Below are positions 53,069 through 62,058 of a DNA stretch of 64,000 nt, piece by piece. Origin of the DNA: Flammeovirgaceae bacterium UBA6059 (GTDB taxonomy: Bacteria > Bacteroidota > Bacteroidia > Cytophagales > Cyclobacteriaceae); contig DIYH01000002.1 of NCBI GenBank assembly GCA_002435755.1, positions 248,001 through 312,000 on the forward strand, read 5' to 3'. The translations under genes and the position numbers were made by a program. How positions within the stretch are numbered: the first letter of the stretch is position 1; every line of letters starts with the position of its first letter. Below the pieces are notes generated by a model, which had not been told where the DNA came from, ran no database searches, and saw only the letters and a program-made list of their open reading frames with translations.

Positions 53069-53725
53069 TTAAGACCCGTGCTTGAAACAGGTCACCAATC
53101 CCCAACTTATGATCAATGACTTGAATAGATTTCCCAACGCATAACATAACCATCCGTATTTTAAGAGATCCGTAAAATCATCAGAGGCAATTCGGTGGTT
53201 GTATTCATAAGAAAAAAGAAAGGCGAAAAATGCGGTAGTAAGATATATCAACAAAGCTGAATTGATCCAAAAAATGAATGATCTTCCAATATTTTCGACT
53301 TCTTGATTTTTGTAAATCAAATAGTAATCGTTGAGCACAATAATAGTTAGATATAGAGTAGTACAAGAGCGAGCCAAGGCATTCATGACGTGAAAGGGAA
53401 CAGAGACAATGGATTGGTAACTGTAAAAGGCTAGTACAACCCAGAACATAGCTTTTAAGAGTCTACTGGCTATTCGAGGTTTGTAGAAAAGGAATACCAA
53501 TATCAGTTCAAAGAACCCAATAATATGATAGAAAGGCATATTATTGAGTCCGTTGAACACCAAAATAATCGTTCCAACATTGAGAAGCTGATTCACTATC
53601 AAATAGTAAAAAAGCCATTTGTATTGTTTTAGAACAGCCGGAAAAAAGAGAAAAGTTAGAATCGGTAGAAGTTCTGATAACTCAGAAGAGCCTACAATAA
53701 ACCTATACCAGTCTAACCAACTCAT
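53069..53725 (-). CDS. Seven-helix membrane protein of unknown function
   Basis: 218 residues, about seven membrane helices (LPILTFLFFPAVL, LFYYLIVNQLLNVGTIILVF, HIIGFFELILVFLFY, AMFWVVLAFYSYQS, TTLYLTIIVLNDYYLIY, IFWINSALLIYLTTAFFAFLF, GNLFKSLIISWGLV). No catalytic motif. Lies 6 bases after the CPxxC-tail gene, so they are co-transcribed. Proteins of this look sit close to NarX-type kinases in Cytophagales by my recollection, and a role as a membrane sensor input is a guess. Confidence 0.75.
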   Translation of the reverse strand: MSWLDWYRFIVGSSELSELLPILTFLFFPAVLKQYKWLFYYLIVNQLLNVGTIILVFNGLNNMPFYHIIGFFELILVFLFYKPRIASRLLKAMFWVVLAFYSYQSIVSVPFHVMNALARSCTTLYLTIIVLNDYYLIYKNQEVENIGRSFIFWINSALLIYLTTAFFAFLFSYEYNHRIASDDFTDLLKYGWLCYALGNLFKSLIISWGLVTCFKHGS

Positions 53726-53731
53726 TTGCCT

Positions 53732-54130
53732 TTAATCATAACAGTCCCAAGGGCAAGGCCATCCAGCAGCTAGAGCAGTTCCCCCATCTTGAGATTCCTT
53801 AGGTTCTTTACCTTCGAAAACGGGATAGAGATCATTGCCATCTTTGGTTACTGGCATAAAAACAATATCAGTTTTATCGTCATAATTACGATTTTCATCC
53901 CAGGCCAAATAAAGTCTGATGCCCTCAATAGGCTGTTTGGGGTCACCACCGTTATATTGCTCTATAAAGCTCATTAACTGCTTCACATTGTCAAGTCCAT
54001 AAACATGACCCAAAGCCATTTGGTTAGGATCTTTTCCTTCTTCCCTGAGGTGCTGGATATAGTCGTCGATTTCTTTTTTTGCGGCTGCTACATCGATAAA
54101 CTTGCCGTCTTCATTGATAGGTGTTGCCAT
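53732..54130 (-). CDS. Small protein with C-terminal CPxxC motif, unknown function
   Basis: 132 residues, no signal peptide. The N-terminal part is helical (AAKKEIDDYIQHLREEGKDP); the second half is alpha/beta, with IEGIRLYLAWDE and TDIVFMPVTKDGNDLYPVF, and the tail WPCPWDCYD carries two Cys. A truncated paralogue at 52053-52298 keeps the tail as LPCPMWCDF, so PCPxxC is conserved. It precedes the seven-helix protein by 6 bases. Metal binding or a thiol exchange role is possible but not shown. Confidence 0.7.
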   Translation of the reverse strand: MATPINEDGKFIDVAAAKKEIDDYIQHLREEGKDPNQMALGHVYGLDNVKQLMSFIEQYNGGDPKQPIEGIRLYLAWDENRNYDDKTDIVFMPVTKDGNDLYPVFEGKEPKESQDGGTALAAGWPCPWDCYD

Positions 54131-54281
54131 AACTTTTTGCTACATAAATTAATCACTGTTATCAAAGACATCCAGTTGTTTACAGACTTTTCGATGAATT
54201 TTTAAACTGGTGAACAACGGTCTTTTGGAAATAAGACAAAGCATTATTCAAATGTTATAACTCGCTCGGTATCAAAAGAGT

Positions 54282-56480
54282 TTAGAAGAAAAAGCCAAGA
54301 CTAAAGTAGATCCTGAAGTCTTCGAAATTGAGTATGCTGGCTTCCAGCTGTATAGGACCAAGCACGCTCATGTATCCAAGACTGGCACTCAGTGATTGTA
54401 ACCACTCGGCATTTACGAGCTTCGGATTGTTGCTTTCACCGAACTGATCTAACCTCCTAAGCCCTTCATAGAAATCTGAATGTGACTTCTGACCATAAAT
54501 GGCAACATTGATGGCAGGAGTGAAATAAGTATTAGGTAGAAAACTCCACTGCCACATCAGGTTCACTGAAGAGACTTGTGATGCAGGGATCTCACCTACC
54601 TGTAAACCAGCAAATGGAATAAAATAATTGTCCCTTCGCTGTTCCAAGCCGCCTAAGAAGAAGTACTGCATCAAACCGTAGCAGTAAAAATCAAGTGTGT
54701 TCTCTGCTTCCATTTTAAAATTGTGCCCCAGGTATAACCTCGTGATCAACTGTGATTGGCTGGTCAGTGGAAATACTTGCTCATAATCCAGTTCCAGCTT
54801 GATGTTGCTGGCGACTTGTTCGTTAAAGCCCTGCACAACATTGGAGTAGTAGTTGACATCAATTTGGTTCCTCAGATTGTACTGTATATCGAATAACACG
54901 AATGAACCCGCAGTAGGAAAAAAGCGACGATTATAGCTATTATGCTCGTAGCGGAGATACACACCGAAGTTGTCGTTTCTTAATTGATTTATCTCTGTTG
55001 TTGTAGAGTCAGGCGATATACCCTTGTCTGCAGCGGTGAGCTTGGGCTTCAACTGATTAAACTCTGCTTTTACTCCTCCCCCGATGTAATCGGTGATTGA
55101 CAGTTCTTTATTGAGTTGCCAAACTCCTGATCGATAGTTGTAAAAAAAGTCTTCTGTCAATCTATCCTCTATATAGTACTGTTGTAGCACTTTCTCAGAT
55201 CTGTATTCCAGCCTTGTCCACCATTTACCTTTTACGCCAATGGGTTTTTGTACTTGTAACCTAATGGCCGGATTCTCAGCTGCATCCACTGTTGCCAGCA
55301 TGCGCGAACCTGGTCCGATCAAGTTACGAGAGGTCAGGTTGAGCAGAATACCAGCACCTCTGTCAGAATCATAGTGTAGTGCTGTTTTGAAGCTGTGATG
55401 TCTTTTTTCACTGGTTGAGATTTTCAGAGTCTTGGCTTCCCCGGTCCCGATGATTTGATAATCCAGTTTCTTAAATAGCCTTGTTCCATACATATTTCGG
55501 ATGCTGGCCTCAACTTCATCTAATGTATAAAGCTCATATGGATCAAGCTCCATTTTCCTGATCATTAGCTCTTGTATTTCCGGCTTTACCCCCTCAATAT
55601 GGATGTCAGAGAGCGTGATAGTATTTTGGTGTGACAGGTCAGCTTGTTTGGCTTTAGACTGGCCCTCCAGACTGATCAGGGCTTCCATATTATCCAAAAC
55701 AGCTTGCCTTCCTTGTTCGATAATGGCCCGTGCCTGATTAAATTCCCCGGTGGTATAGGTCAGGTGAGGTAGGTGATCGATCAATACATCGGTGTTTTTC
55801 TGGTTTTCTTCGTTGATACGCAGAGATTGGATCATTCCGGTTTGAAAGACTAGGTTGAGGAGAGAGCCAGAAAGCTCCTCTTTGGAGTAAGGGCCTCCAG
55901 ATACATCACTTCCGATGATGATATCAGCACCTTCGGCTACCGCAATGTCTACCGGAAAATTGTCGAGCACTCCACCATCGACGAGCAAGGTCTCCTCATA
56001 TTCAACTGGTGTGAAAATTGTTGGTATGGCCATACTTGCCCTGATGGCTTGCGTAATATTGCCTGACTTAAACACCTGTTTTTTTCCGTTGACTATGTCA
56101 GTTGCCACGCACCTAAACGGAATAGGGAGTTGATCAAAATCTGATACATCGCCAACTGGGTAAAATAGACGCGAGAGCGTCATGCCCAGTTCCTGACCTT
56201 CGATTACACCTAGCGGAAATTCGAGTTTACCCTTGTAGATATCAAGCTCCACAGCATACCGGTCAAACTCATCTCTTTCGGACGTTTCAATAGCACTCAA
56301 TGGAATCTTATTGCTTAGCAACTCCTCCCAATTCATCTGGCTTGCGATTTGCGCTAGTGTGTCTCCGGAGTAGCCCATGGCATACAGACCTCCTAGTACT
56401 GCTCCCATGCTTGTGCCTACGACCAGGTCCGGGGTGATACCTAGTGAGTCCAAAGTTTGAAGTAGCGGAATATGGGCCAT
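54282..56480 (-). CDS. Patatin-like phospholipase with C-terminal BamA-type beta-barrel (start interrupted, see 56481-56591)
   Basis: 732 codons from the first ATG after an in-frame stop. Patatin domain, about 1-240: nucleophile elbow GTSMGAVLGG and catalytic Asp in LLVDGGVLDNFPVD. A POTRA-like domain (ISDIHIEGVKPEIQELMIRK) and a 16-strand barrel of surface-antigen type follow, ending in Phe. This is the layout of PlpD-type (type Vd) secreted phospholipases. In this frame the oxyanion-hole motif GGGAKG lies upstream of the ATG and no signal peptide is present, so the product as written would be neither active nor exported. The whole remaining frame is intact. Confidence 0.8.
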   Translation of the reverse strand: MAHIPLLQTLDSLGITPDLVVGTSMGAVLGGLYAMGYSGDTLAQIASQMNWEELLSNKIPLSAIETSERDEFDRYAVELDIYKGKLEFPLGVIEGQELGMTLSRLFYPVGDVSDFDQLPIPFRCVATDIVNGKKQVFKSGNITQAIRASMAIPTIFTPVEYEETLLVDGGVLDNFPVDIAVAEGADIIIGSDVSGGPYSKEELSGSLLNLVFQTGMIQSLRINEENQKNTDVLIDHLPHLTYTTGEFNQARAIIEQGRQAVLDNMEALISLEGQSKAKQADLSHQNTITLSDIHIEGVKPEIQELMIRKMELDPYELYTLDEVEASIRNMYGTRLFKKLDYQIIGTGEAKTLKISTSEKRHHSFKTALHYDSDRGAGILLNLTSRNLIGPGSRMLATVDAAENPAIRLQVQKPIGVKGKWWTRLEYRSEKVLQQYYIEDRLTEDFFYNYRSGVWQLNKELSITDYIGGGVKAEFNQLKPKLTAADKGISPDSTTTEINQLRNDNFGVYLRYEHNSYNRRFFPTAGSFVLFDIQYNLRNQIDVNYYSNVVQGFNEQVASNIKLELDYEQVFPLTSQSQLITRLYLGHNFKMEAENTLDFYCYGLMQYFFLGGLEQRRDNYFIPFAGLQVGEIPASQVSSVNLMWQWSFLPNTYFTPAINVAIYGQKSHSDFYEGLRRLDQFGESNNPKLVNAEWLQSLSASLGYMSVLGPIQLEASILNFEDFRIYFSLGFFF

Positions 56481-56591
56481 TCCCTTGGCACCACCTCCAC
56501 TAAGGACGAGTGCAATTTTTGGCTTGGACTGTCAGTAGCCTTCATGGCAATAGACCATGATTAACAGTACCATCAGTGCCACTTTTTTCAT
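56481..56591 (-). pseudogene. 5' end of the patatin gene, cut off by an in-frame TGA
   Basis: Directly upstream and in the same frame, ATG at 56589-56591 begins a signal peptide (MKKVALMVLLIMVYCHEGY). Then a TGA at 56532-56534 is followed by QSKPKIALVLSGGGAKG and continues into MAHIPLL of the downstream frame. The signal peptide and the GGG-x-KG oxyanion hole are exactly what the patatin needs, so a single base change (for example from GGA, CGA or TCA) has split one gene. It may be a recent nonsense mutation, a sequencing error or a read-through site. Confidence 0.75.
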
Positions 56592-56647
56592 ATAGCTAAA
56601 ATAGCAGAACCTCGAGCACACTTTAGACTAACGCCAAATAATCAGCA

Positions 56648-57523
56648 TCAGTCAAAGACAATCGTCTTGTTGTTGTAAATCAGAGTTTTGCGCTGTAGAT
56701 GATGGTAGACTGCACGTGACAAAACGATCTTTTCCAAATCACGACCTTTCCGAACCAGATTCTCTACTGCGTCTTTGTGCGAAATATGCGTTACATCTTG
56801 TGCGATAATAGGACCAGCATCCAAATCAGCAGTGACGTAATGACTAGTAGCTCCGATAAGCTTCACACCACGCTTGTGCGCATTGTGGTAGGGTCTAGCT
56901 CCCGGAAATGCAGGCAAGAACGAATGGTGAATGTTGATGATGCGATTGGGGTATTGATCAATGAAGTCAGCAGAAAGGATCTGCATGTATCTTTCCAGTA
57001 CAGCAAAATCTACATTTTGCTCTTTTAAAAGGGCGAGTTGCTTGGCTTCAGTTGCTTGTTTGTTGTCCTTGCTGATTGGGAAATAGTGAAAGGGGATTTC
57101 GAAACGTTCTGCCACGGGGGCGAGCAACTCGTGGTTAGAGATGATAAGCGGAATATCGACATTCCATTCCCCACTTTGGTATCTGGCTAGGAGATCGTGG
57201 AGGCAGTGAGACATTTTTGACACAAAGAGGGCCATTCGTGGTAGCCTATCGGAAAAATGGATGGACCATGTCATGTCATTGGGTCTGGCAATCTCTCTTT
57301 CGAAAATCTCCTTTACTTCAGCTCTTGTTAGAGAAAACCCTTTCATCTGCCATTCCACACGCATAAAGAATATATTCTCTTCAGTATCGACATGCTCGTC
57401 CAGATCAATGATGTTGCCATTGTGATGAGACAAAAACTGGGTGACTATTGCGATGAGCCCACCATGATCAGGACAATGGATCAAGAGTGTAGCTATTTCA
57501 TTATTATCAGTTAGCGCACGCAT
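56648..57523 (-). CDS. purU: Formyltetrahydrofolate deformylase
   Basis: 291 residues. It hydrolyses 10-formyltetrahydrofolate to formate and tetrahydrofolate, feeding purine synthesis and balancing one-carbon units. N-terminal ACT domain (ATLLIHCPDHGGLIAIVTQF); formyltransferase-like domain with IPLIISNHELL, LERYMQILSADFI, RIINIHHSFLPAFPGARPY and LDAGPIIAQDV, including the catalytic Asn-His-Asp set. Standard length. Start ATG at 57521-57523. Confidence 0.95.
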   Translation of the reverse strand: MRALTDNNEIATLLIHCPDHGGLIAIVTQFLSHHNGNIIDLDEHVDTEENIFFMRVEWQMKGFSLTRAEVKEIFEREIARPNDMTWSIHFSDRLPRMALFVSKMSHCLHDLLARYQSGEWNVDIPLIISNHELLAPVAERFEIPFHYFPISKDNKQATEAKQLALLKEQNVDFAVLERYMQILSADFIDQYPNRIINIHHSFLPAFPGARPYHNAHKRGVKLIGATSHYVTADLDAGPIIAQDVTHISHKDAVENLVRKGRDLEKIVLSRAVYHHLQRKTLIYNNKTIVFD

Positions 57524-57810
57524 TGTATGAATTCAAAAAACGTTATTGTTAGTGAGTCATTGTTCGGCTGCAAGACCTGGGTTGACGTCAAAAGTCAGCA
57601 AAAGTAGTTGGTTTAACATCAACCGGAAAAGATGGCATAGTATTGGAAAGAAGTTGATTGAAATTATAAGGATATGAAATGAGCATAAACATTCGAGACC
57701 GAATTTGTATCAAGCGATTGATGGCAGGAGCGCCTAGTGATGTTTAGCGCGAATTCCATAGCCTGCCCCGTAGGATTGCGGGGTGACCGTTGAAAATTAA
57801 ACTCATATAT

Positions 57811-58524
57811 ATGAAAAACTCATTTAATACAACACTGCTGTTCATCCTAATACTCTTTGTACAAACAGTTGGTGTGCGGGCACAATCGGTGATTGCGGTA
57901 GTAGGGAAAGCCAAAGTAGAAGCTACACCTGATGAGGTCAGGCTTAACCTGTCGCTGAGTGAACGAGCGTCAGAGTATGAGACAACTGTAGATGGTTTGA
58001 ATCAAAGAACGCAAAGGCTGGTACAGGTTCTGCTACAGCACGGTTTTAAAGAAGAAGAGGTAAAAACCACGGGCTTCAATGCTCAGCCCTATTACGAGTA
58101 TCAAAATGGAAAACGCCAGCAAAGAGGCTTTTCTGCCTCTCAAAACCTGGAAGTGATATTTGCTTATGACCAGGAGAGACTGGTAGCCATCGTCAAGTCG
58201 GTATCAAAGGCAGATGTAGAGCCTAACTTGAGCTTGGGATTTCAGCTCAGTGATGATCTGACAGCATCATTGAAGAAACAGCTACTAAAAAAGGCCATGG
58301 CGGACGCTAAATCTGTTGGATCCATTTTGGCGACCACACAGGGCATGGACCTTGATGGGTTTCAAGAAGTGAGATATGGCTCTATCCAGAATAGTCCGCA
58401 ACCACTCTATCGGGAAAGTGCCATGATGATGAAAGCAGAAGCGGATGTGAGTAACTTTGGCGGCATTGAGGCCAAGACAATACCTCTTTATGAAGAGGTG
58501 ACTGTAGTCTGGAAAGTCAAGTAA
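57811..58524 (+). CDS. SIMPL-domain (DUF541) periplasmic protein
   Basis: 237 residues from the ATG at 57811 (a TTG seven codons earlier is less likely). Signal peptide ending VGVRAQ, then the SIMPL/DUF541 domain: GKAKVEATPDEVRLNLSLSE, VKTTGFNAQPYYEYQNG and the ending EEVTVVWKVK. Family members (BP26, YggE) form oligomeric channels or aid oxidative-stress defence. Precise role unknown. A short CCCCG/CGGGG hairpin lies 28 bases upstream. Confidence 0.88.
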   Translation: MKNSFNTTLLFILILFVQTVGVRAQSVIAVVGKAKVEATPDEVRLNLSLSERASEYETTVDGLNQRTQRLVQVLLQHGFKEEEVKTTGFNAQPYYEYQNGKRQQRGFSASQNLEVIFAYDQERLVAIVKSVSKADVEPNLSLGFQLSDDLTASLKKQLLKKAMADAKSVGSILATTQGMDLDGFQEVRYGSIQNSPQPLYRESAMMMKAEADVSNFGGIEAKTIPLYEEVTVVWKVK

Positions 58525-58730
58525 TAGTATTGCCTTTAGAAGCCAGGGTGACTTCTTTCGTTGGAGGAAGTGCTTTAGCACTACGAAATTCATGATGTAG
58601 TTAGAATCAACGGCTCTGTCAGGAGTAAGGTGAGCCTATTGGTAGCGGTTTAAGTCTTTGAACTTATTGAGGAGGTTGTTTCCGAATGGACGTGAAGGTT
58701 ATTCGGCTAATACCTGTATTTGGAAGGGCC

Positions 58731-60146
58731 TTAAACCGATGGCTCCAGCAGCTCCGGCAAAAGTCGTATATGAGCATTACCCTCGACATCAAAGAGCCAA
58801 ATGAATTGCTCCGGCTCAAAGAACAATCTGTCTTCCTCAACCTTATGAAAATGCAAGTCCAGTAGCAGCTTCTTGCCGCTTTTGGACTTCTGGAGGGCGC
58901 CCATTATTTTCTCGTCGAGTGTAGAAAGTAATGGCTTGAGATCAACTCTTGTTTGCTCTGTCAAGTAACTCTGCATGGTGGCGTTAGTAAGCCATGCCAA
59001 TGTGTTCATCAGCTGATTATCGCTGATGATTTCCAGTTCAATATCCTCAAGACTCAGCCTTTGTGAAGGATCAAGCTCTGGACGAGCTCTTACCTGCAGG
59101 GTAGATGCGATATCCCCTGTAGTCGTGAGTGTGAATACCAGATTGTCCATTTCTATTCCTGATGTGACGGATTGTATGACCAGGCTTACTCCCTCATAAG
59201 ACAACTCGAGACCTTCCAACCTGGACTTGAGTACCTGTGTCAGTAGTTGGTTAGGTACGGTCACGGCTACCTTAAGGTCCAGGCCTTCAGCATCCCTAGC
59301 CTTGGAGCGATTAAGAGGCAATGGTAGTGGCTCGAAATCTAATGGCTCTTCAGGTGAAATGGCCAACACACTGGTACAATGAATGTTGACCCTGATCGTG
59401 TCTTTAACTTTAGGATCGAAGTAGGCAGTAAACTCTTCCGGTCGACTATTTAACCACAACAACACAGGGTTTTTAGCAATGCGATGCGGGTCTGTCATCA
59501 ATTGCCATACTTTTTTGACTTCATTGCGGATAGGCACAGCCTTACTGATGATCTCGCACAGACTGGATTCCAACACAGCCTTGTTCTTTTCGATTTGCTT
59601 GTCGATGATCTTCTCCAGATTGACCTTGATCAATAGCAAATCCATTTCAGGTTTTTCAATCCAGGTAACCTCAGATAATGTGCACTGTGGGCTGAGTTCC
59701 CATCGTTCGTTGAAAGCCAGCTTGGTCTGTACACTTAGATTGATGGAGAAATCAATAGGCTGCTTATTAGAGAACTTGATGCCTAATACCCGCTTACTGA
59801 GTACTGCGGAGACACTCAGTGGGATGGAAGTGTAAATTTTTGCGCCCGAGGAGAAAAGTGTGGCGCGCCCGAGCGTTTTGATCACGACCGATAGGCTGTC
59901 TCCCTTTTTATTGAGGCGCATTGCTTCATCGGCCAGGGTAGGTGGCAGTTTTTCATTGATTAGCTGCTCCAGGTCCCTGGTTACAAAATCAAGAGGAAAA
60001 TTGAGAGTTGATAGATTGCTGATGTCAGCATGATAGTCGTATGCTTCAACAGGTTCATTGACGACTTCTTCATTGCCTATCTCACTTTGGCTACAGCTAA
60101 GGAGCAGTAATAGGCAGAACCAATATCCATAGCTTTTCATCACCAT
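58731..60146 (-). CDS. DUF4403 lipoprotein
   Basis: 471 residues; ATGs occur at codons 1 and 3. Lipobox LLLLSCSQS. The mature part matches DUF4403, two lipid-binding-like halves with STLNFPLDFVTRDLEQLINEKL, the middle DTIRVNIHCTSVLAI and the C-terminal LQVRARPELDPSQRLSLEDIEL and LTEQTRVDLKPLLSTLDEKI. The family is thought to bind hydrophobic ligands in the envelope, unproven. Stands alone. Confidence 0.85.
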   Translation of the reverse strand: MVMKSYGYWFCLLLLLSCSQSEIGNEEVVNEPVEAYDYHADISNLSTLNFPLDFVTRDLEQLINEKLPPTLADEAMRLNKKGDSLSVVIKTLGRATLFSSGAKIYTSIPLSVSAVLSKRVLGIKFSNKQPIDFSINLSVQTKLAFNERWELSPQCTLSEVTWIEKPEMDLLLIKVNLEKIIDKQIEKNKAVLESSLCEIISKAVPIRNEVKKVWQLMTDPHRIAKNPVLLWLNSRPEEFTAYFDPKVKDTIRVNIHCTSVLAISPEEPLDFEPLPLPLNRSKARDAEGLDLKVAVTVPNQLLTQVLKSRLEGLELSYEGVSLVIQSVTSGIEMDNLVFTLTTTGDIASTLQVRARPELDPSQRLSLEDIELEIISDNQLMNTLAWLTNATMQSYLTEQTRVDLKPLLSTLDEKIMGALQKSKSGKKLLLDLHFHKVEEDRLFFEPEQFIWLFDVEGNAHIRLLPELLEPSV

Positions 60147-60295
60147 GAAATTAGGTAAGAATGGCGATACTGACCGAACATCTTTTCAGCTTCGACATTG
60201 GCCCTCATGATTTAGCCTGTCACGCTCAAGCCAACGTGGAAGGAAGCAAGCGTCTGGATAGATATAGGAACTATGTTATGTCCTCCTTAAAGCAG

Positions 60296-60327
60296 AATTG
60301 CCACCCTAAACATTTGAGGTGGCAATT
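60296..60327 (-). terminator. Likely terminator of the sigma-factor operon
   Basis: AATTGCCACC (60296-60305) pairs perfectly with GGTGGCAATT (60318-60327), 25 bases beyond the stop of the last gene of the minus-strand operon. The T-run after the stem is weak. Confidence 0.6.
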
Positions 60328-60351
60328 GACCATTATCACCCGCTCATTAAC

Positions 60352-61206
60352 TCATGGATTCCTAATGTAGATGTTGCCATTCATGTTCTGCATCATGTAC
60401 TCAGGTCCACCGCCATTGATCTCTCCGTACACCCAGGCATTGATCTCTATTTTAAACTCTCTTCCTTCACGAGAAGTCTTGGGTTCAGACTGCCTGATCT
60501 CCATGTCAAAGTCACTGAAGATTTCGCCTCGCTCTGATTTCATTTTGGTAGTTGCCTTGATCCCGGTAGGGAAGGTCACATCGATATCACCATTAAGCGT
60601 GGTGAATGCCATGGGCTCCCCATCGGAAACACTTTTGAAATTGGCTTCAATATCTCCATTGACAGTATTGCTGAGTACCGAGCCGGCCACATCGATCAGC
60701 ATGATCCTACCATTTACATTATTAACATCCATATTACCAGACACTCCTGTGATTTGGATGTCTCCTTGGTTAACCGTTGTTAGCTTGAGGTCAAAGTTTT
60801 GAGGAACTTTTATCTCCATGTAGATACCGCGCTTCCACGAATTCGTCTCTACTTCTACAACATTGTTGTTTTCTGTAGCCTCTAACTCGATGGGGTTGGA
60901 TGAAATGCGTCGCATACCCTGAGATCTGCTATCTCTCTCATCTTTATTCTTGGATTTGTCCTTATACTTGGGACAAGACTCACAGTCCGAATTGATCTTA
61001 TGCATGTGATCATCTCCAGGTATAGCTGTGATGAGTACCTCGCTTCCACTGTAGCTTTCTACGTTGATACCTCCATTGACCATACCAACGATCAGCCTGC
61101 CTCGTTCACCGGGTTTAGACAGGGGTATTGTCAGGTTTTGTTTTTGCGCCAGTGCACTCCCTATCGGAATGATCAGTATGAGTGCTATGATAAGTGTATT
61201 TTTCAT
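60352..61206 (-). CDS. DUF4097 beta-helix surface protein (second copy)
   Basis: 284 residues from the ATG at 61204-61206; a longer frame would run back into the preceding gene. Signal peptide ending SALAQ. The body is a DUF4097 beta-strand-repeat solenoid with NGGINVESYSG, VNQGDIQITGVSGNMDVNNV, NGRIMLIDVAGSVLSNTVNG and TLNGDIDVTFP, the regular short turns of a beta-helix. A DCESCPKYKDKSKNKDERD loop (Cys pair, highly charged) interrupts it near residue 75. Last gene of the operon with the sigma factor. Function unknown; cell-envelope role inferred. Confidence 0.85.
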   Translation of the reverse strand: MKNTLIIALILIIPIGSALAQKQNLTIPLSKPGERGRLIVGMVNGGINVESYSGSEVLITAIPGDDHMHKINSDCESCPKYKDKSKNKDERDSRSQGMRRISSNPIELEATENNNVVEVETNSWKRGIYMEIKVPQNFDLKLTTVNQGDIQITGVSGNMDVNNVNGRIMLIDVAGSVLSNTVNGDIEANFKSVSDGEPMAFTTLNGDIDVTFPTGIKATTKMKSERGEIFSDFDMEIRQSEPKTSREGREFKIEINAWVYGEINGGGPEYMMQNMNGNIYIRNP

Positions 61207-61213
61207 TGTGCTG

Positions 61214-62056
61214 TTATTTTCTTTTGACGTACATATTACCATTGAGTGTCTCAAAGCTGAGCTCCACTCCGCCACCTCCTATCGTAATGGCTGACCTATC
61301 TTCGAGCTTGTATTTGGTACTAGCCCCGTTGTTTCTCACCTTTAGCTTTGCCGGTGTTTTGTCGTATGCAAAGTCAAAATCCGTGAAGAATTCACCATTC
61401 AGACTTTTGAAACCAATATCAGCTGACAAAGCACTGGGGAATATGGAGTTAATATCTCCATTCAAAGCAAAGAACCTGCCAGCGAGCGTAGGAGCATTAT
61501 CAAATTGAGCCGTTAGTTGTCCATTGATTGTGCTGGCCTTTACCACGTTGCTGACGCCTTCAAGGTGGATAGACCCATTAACATTGTCGGCGCTCACCCT
61601 ACCGGAAACATCATAGATATTGATGTCACCATCATTAACTGTAGCAGTTTCGATATTGAGTTCTTCAGGCAAGCTTACCTTGAAGTCAAAATAGAACTCT
61701 CCGTCTTTATCGCTATTCCATTGAAAGTGGCAGTTGTTTTTACAGAGGTATCGATCACACAGCCATTCCACTTTGCTGTAGATCAGTAGTGTATCAGAAA
61801 GCCTTTCCATCCCTAGGCTGATACCATTGATCAGGCGATCAAGTTGAGCTTGGTTCCTGCCTATCATCTCTACATCGGCGGACACATCAATCTGGCTGCC
61901 CTGACTGCCACGTACTTCTATCGATCCATAGACATTGGATACTATGACGGTGTTGACCCCATCAGTATCAACCGACTCTTCATAGTTTGTTTCGTAAGTC
62001 TGACACCATCCCCAACCAGATATTAGTATAAGGATTACGGTAAAAGTGTTTTTCAT
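61214..62056 (-). CDS. DUF4097 beta-helix surface protein (first copy)
   Basis: 280 residues. Signal peptide (MKNTFTVILILISGWGWCQ), then DUF4097 repeats: VSNVYGSIEVRGSQGSQIDV, VNDGDINIYDVSGRVSADNV, NGSIHLEGVSNVVKASTING and LSFETLNGNMYVKRK. A Cys cluster LCDRYLCKNNCHF lies near residue 105. It is paralogous to the next gene but the Cys loop differs. It begins 2 bases after the anti-sigma stop, so it is co-transcribed. These pairs are recurrent partners of such sigma/anti-sigma sets in Bacteroidota. Confidence 0.87.
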   Translation of the reverse strand: MKNTFTVILILISGWGWCQTYETNYEESVDTDGVNTVIVSNVYGSIEVRGSQGSQIDVSADVEMIGRNQAQLDRLINGISLGMERLSDTLLIYSKVEWLCDRYLCKNNCHFQWNSDKDGEFYFDFKVSLPEELNIETATVNDGDINIYDVSGRVSADNVNGSIHLEGVSNVVKASTINGQLTAQFDNAPTLAGRFFALNGDINSIFPSALSADIGFKSLNGEFFTDFDFAYDKTPAKLKVRNNGASTKYKLEDRSAITIGGGGVELSFETLNGNMYVKRK

Positions 62057-62058
62057 GA

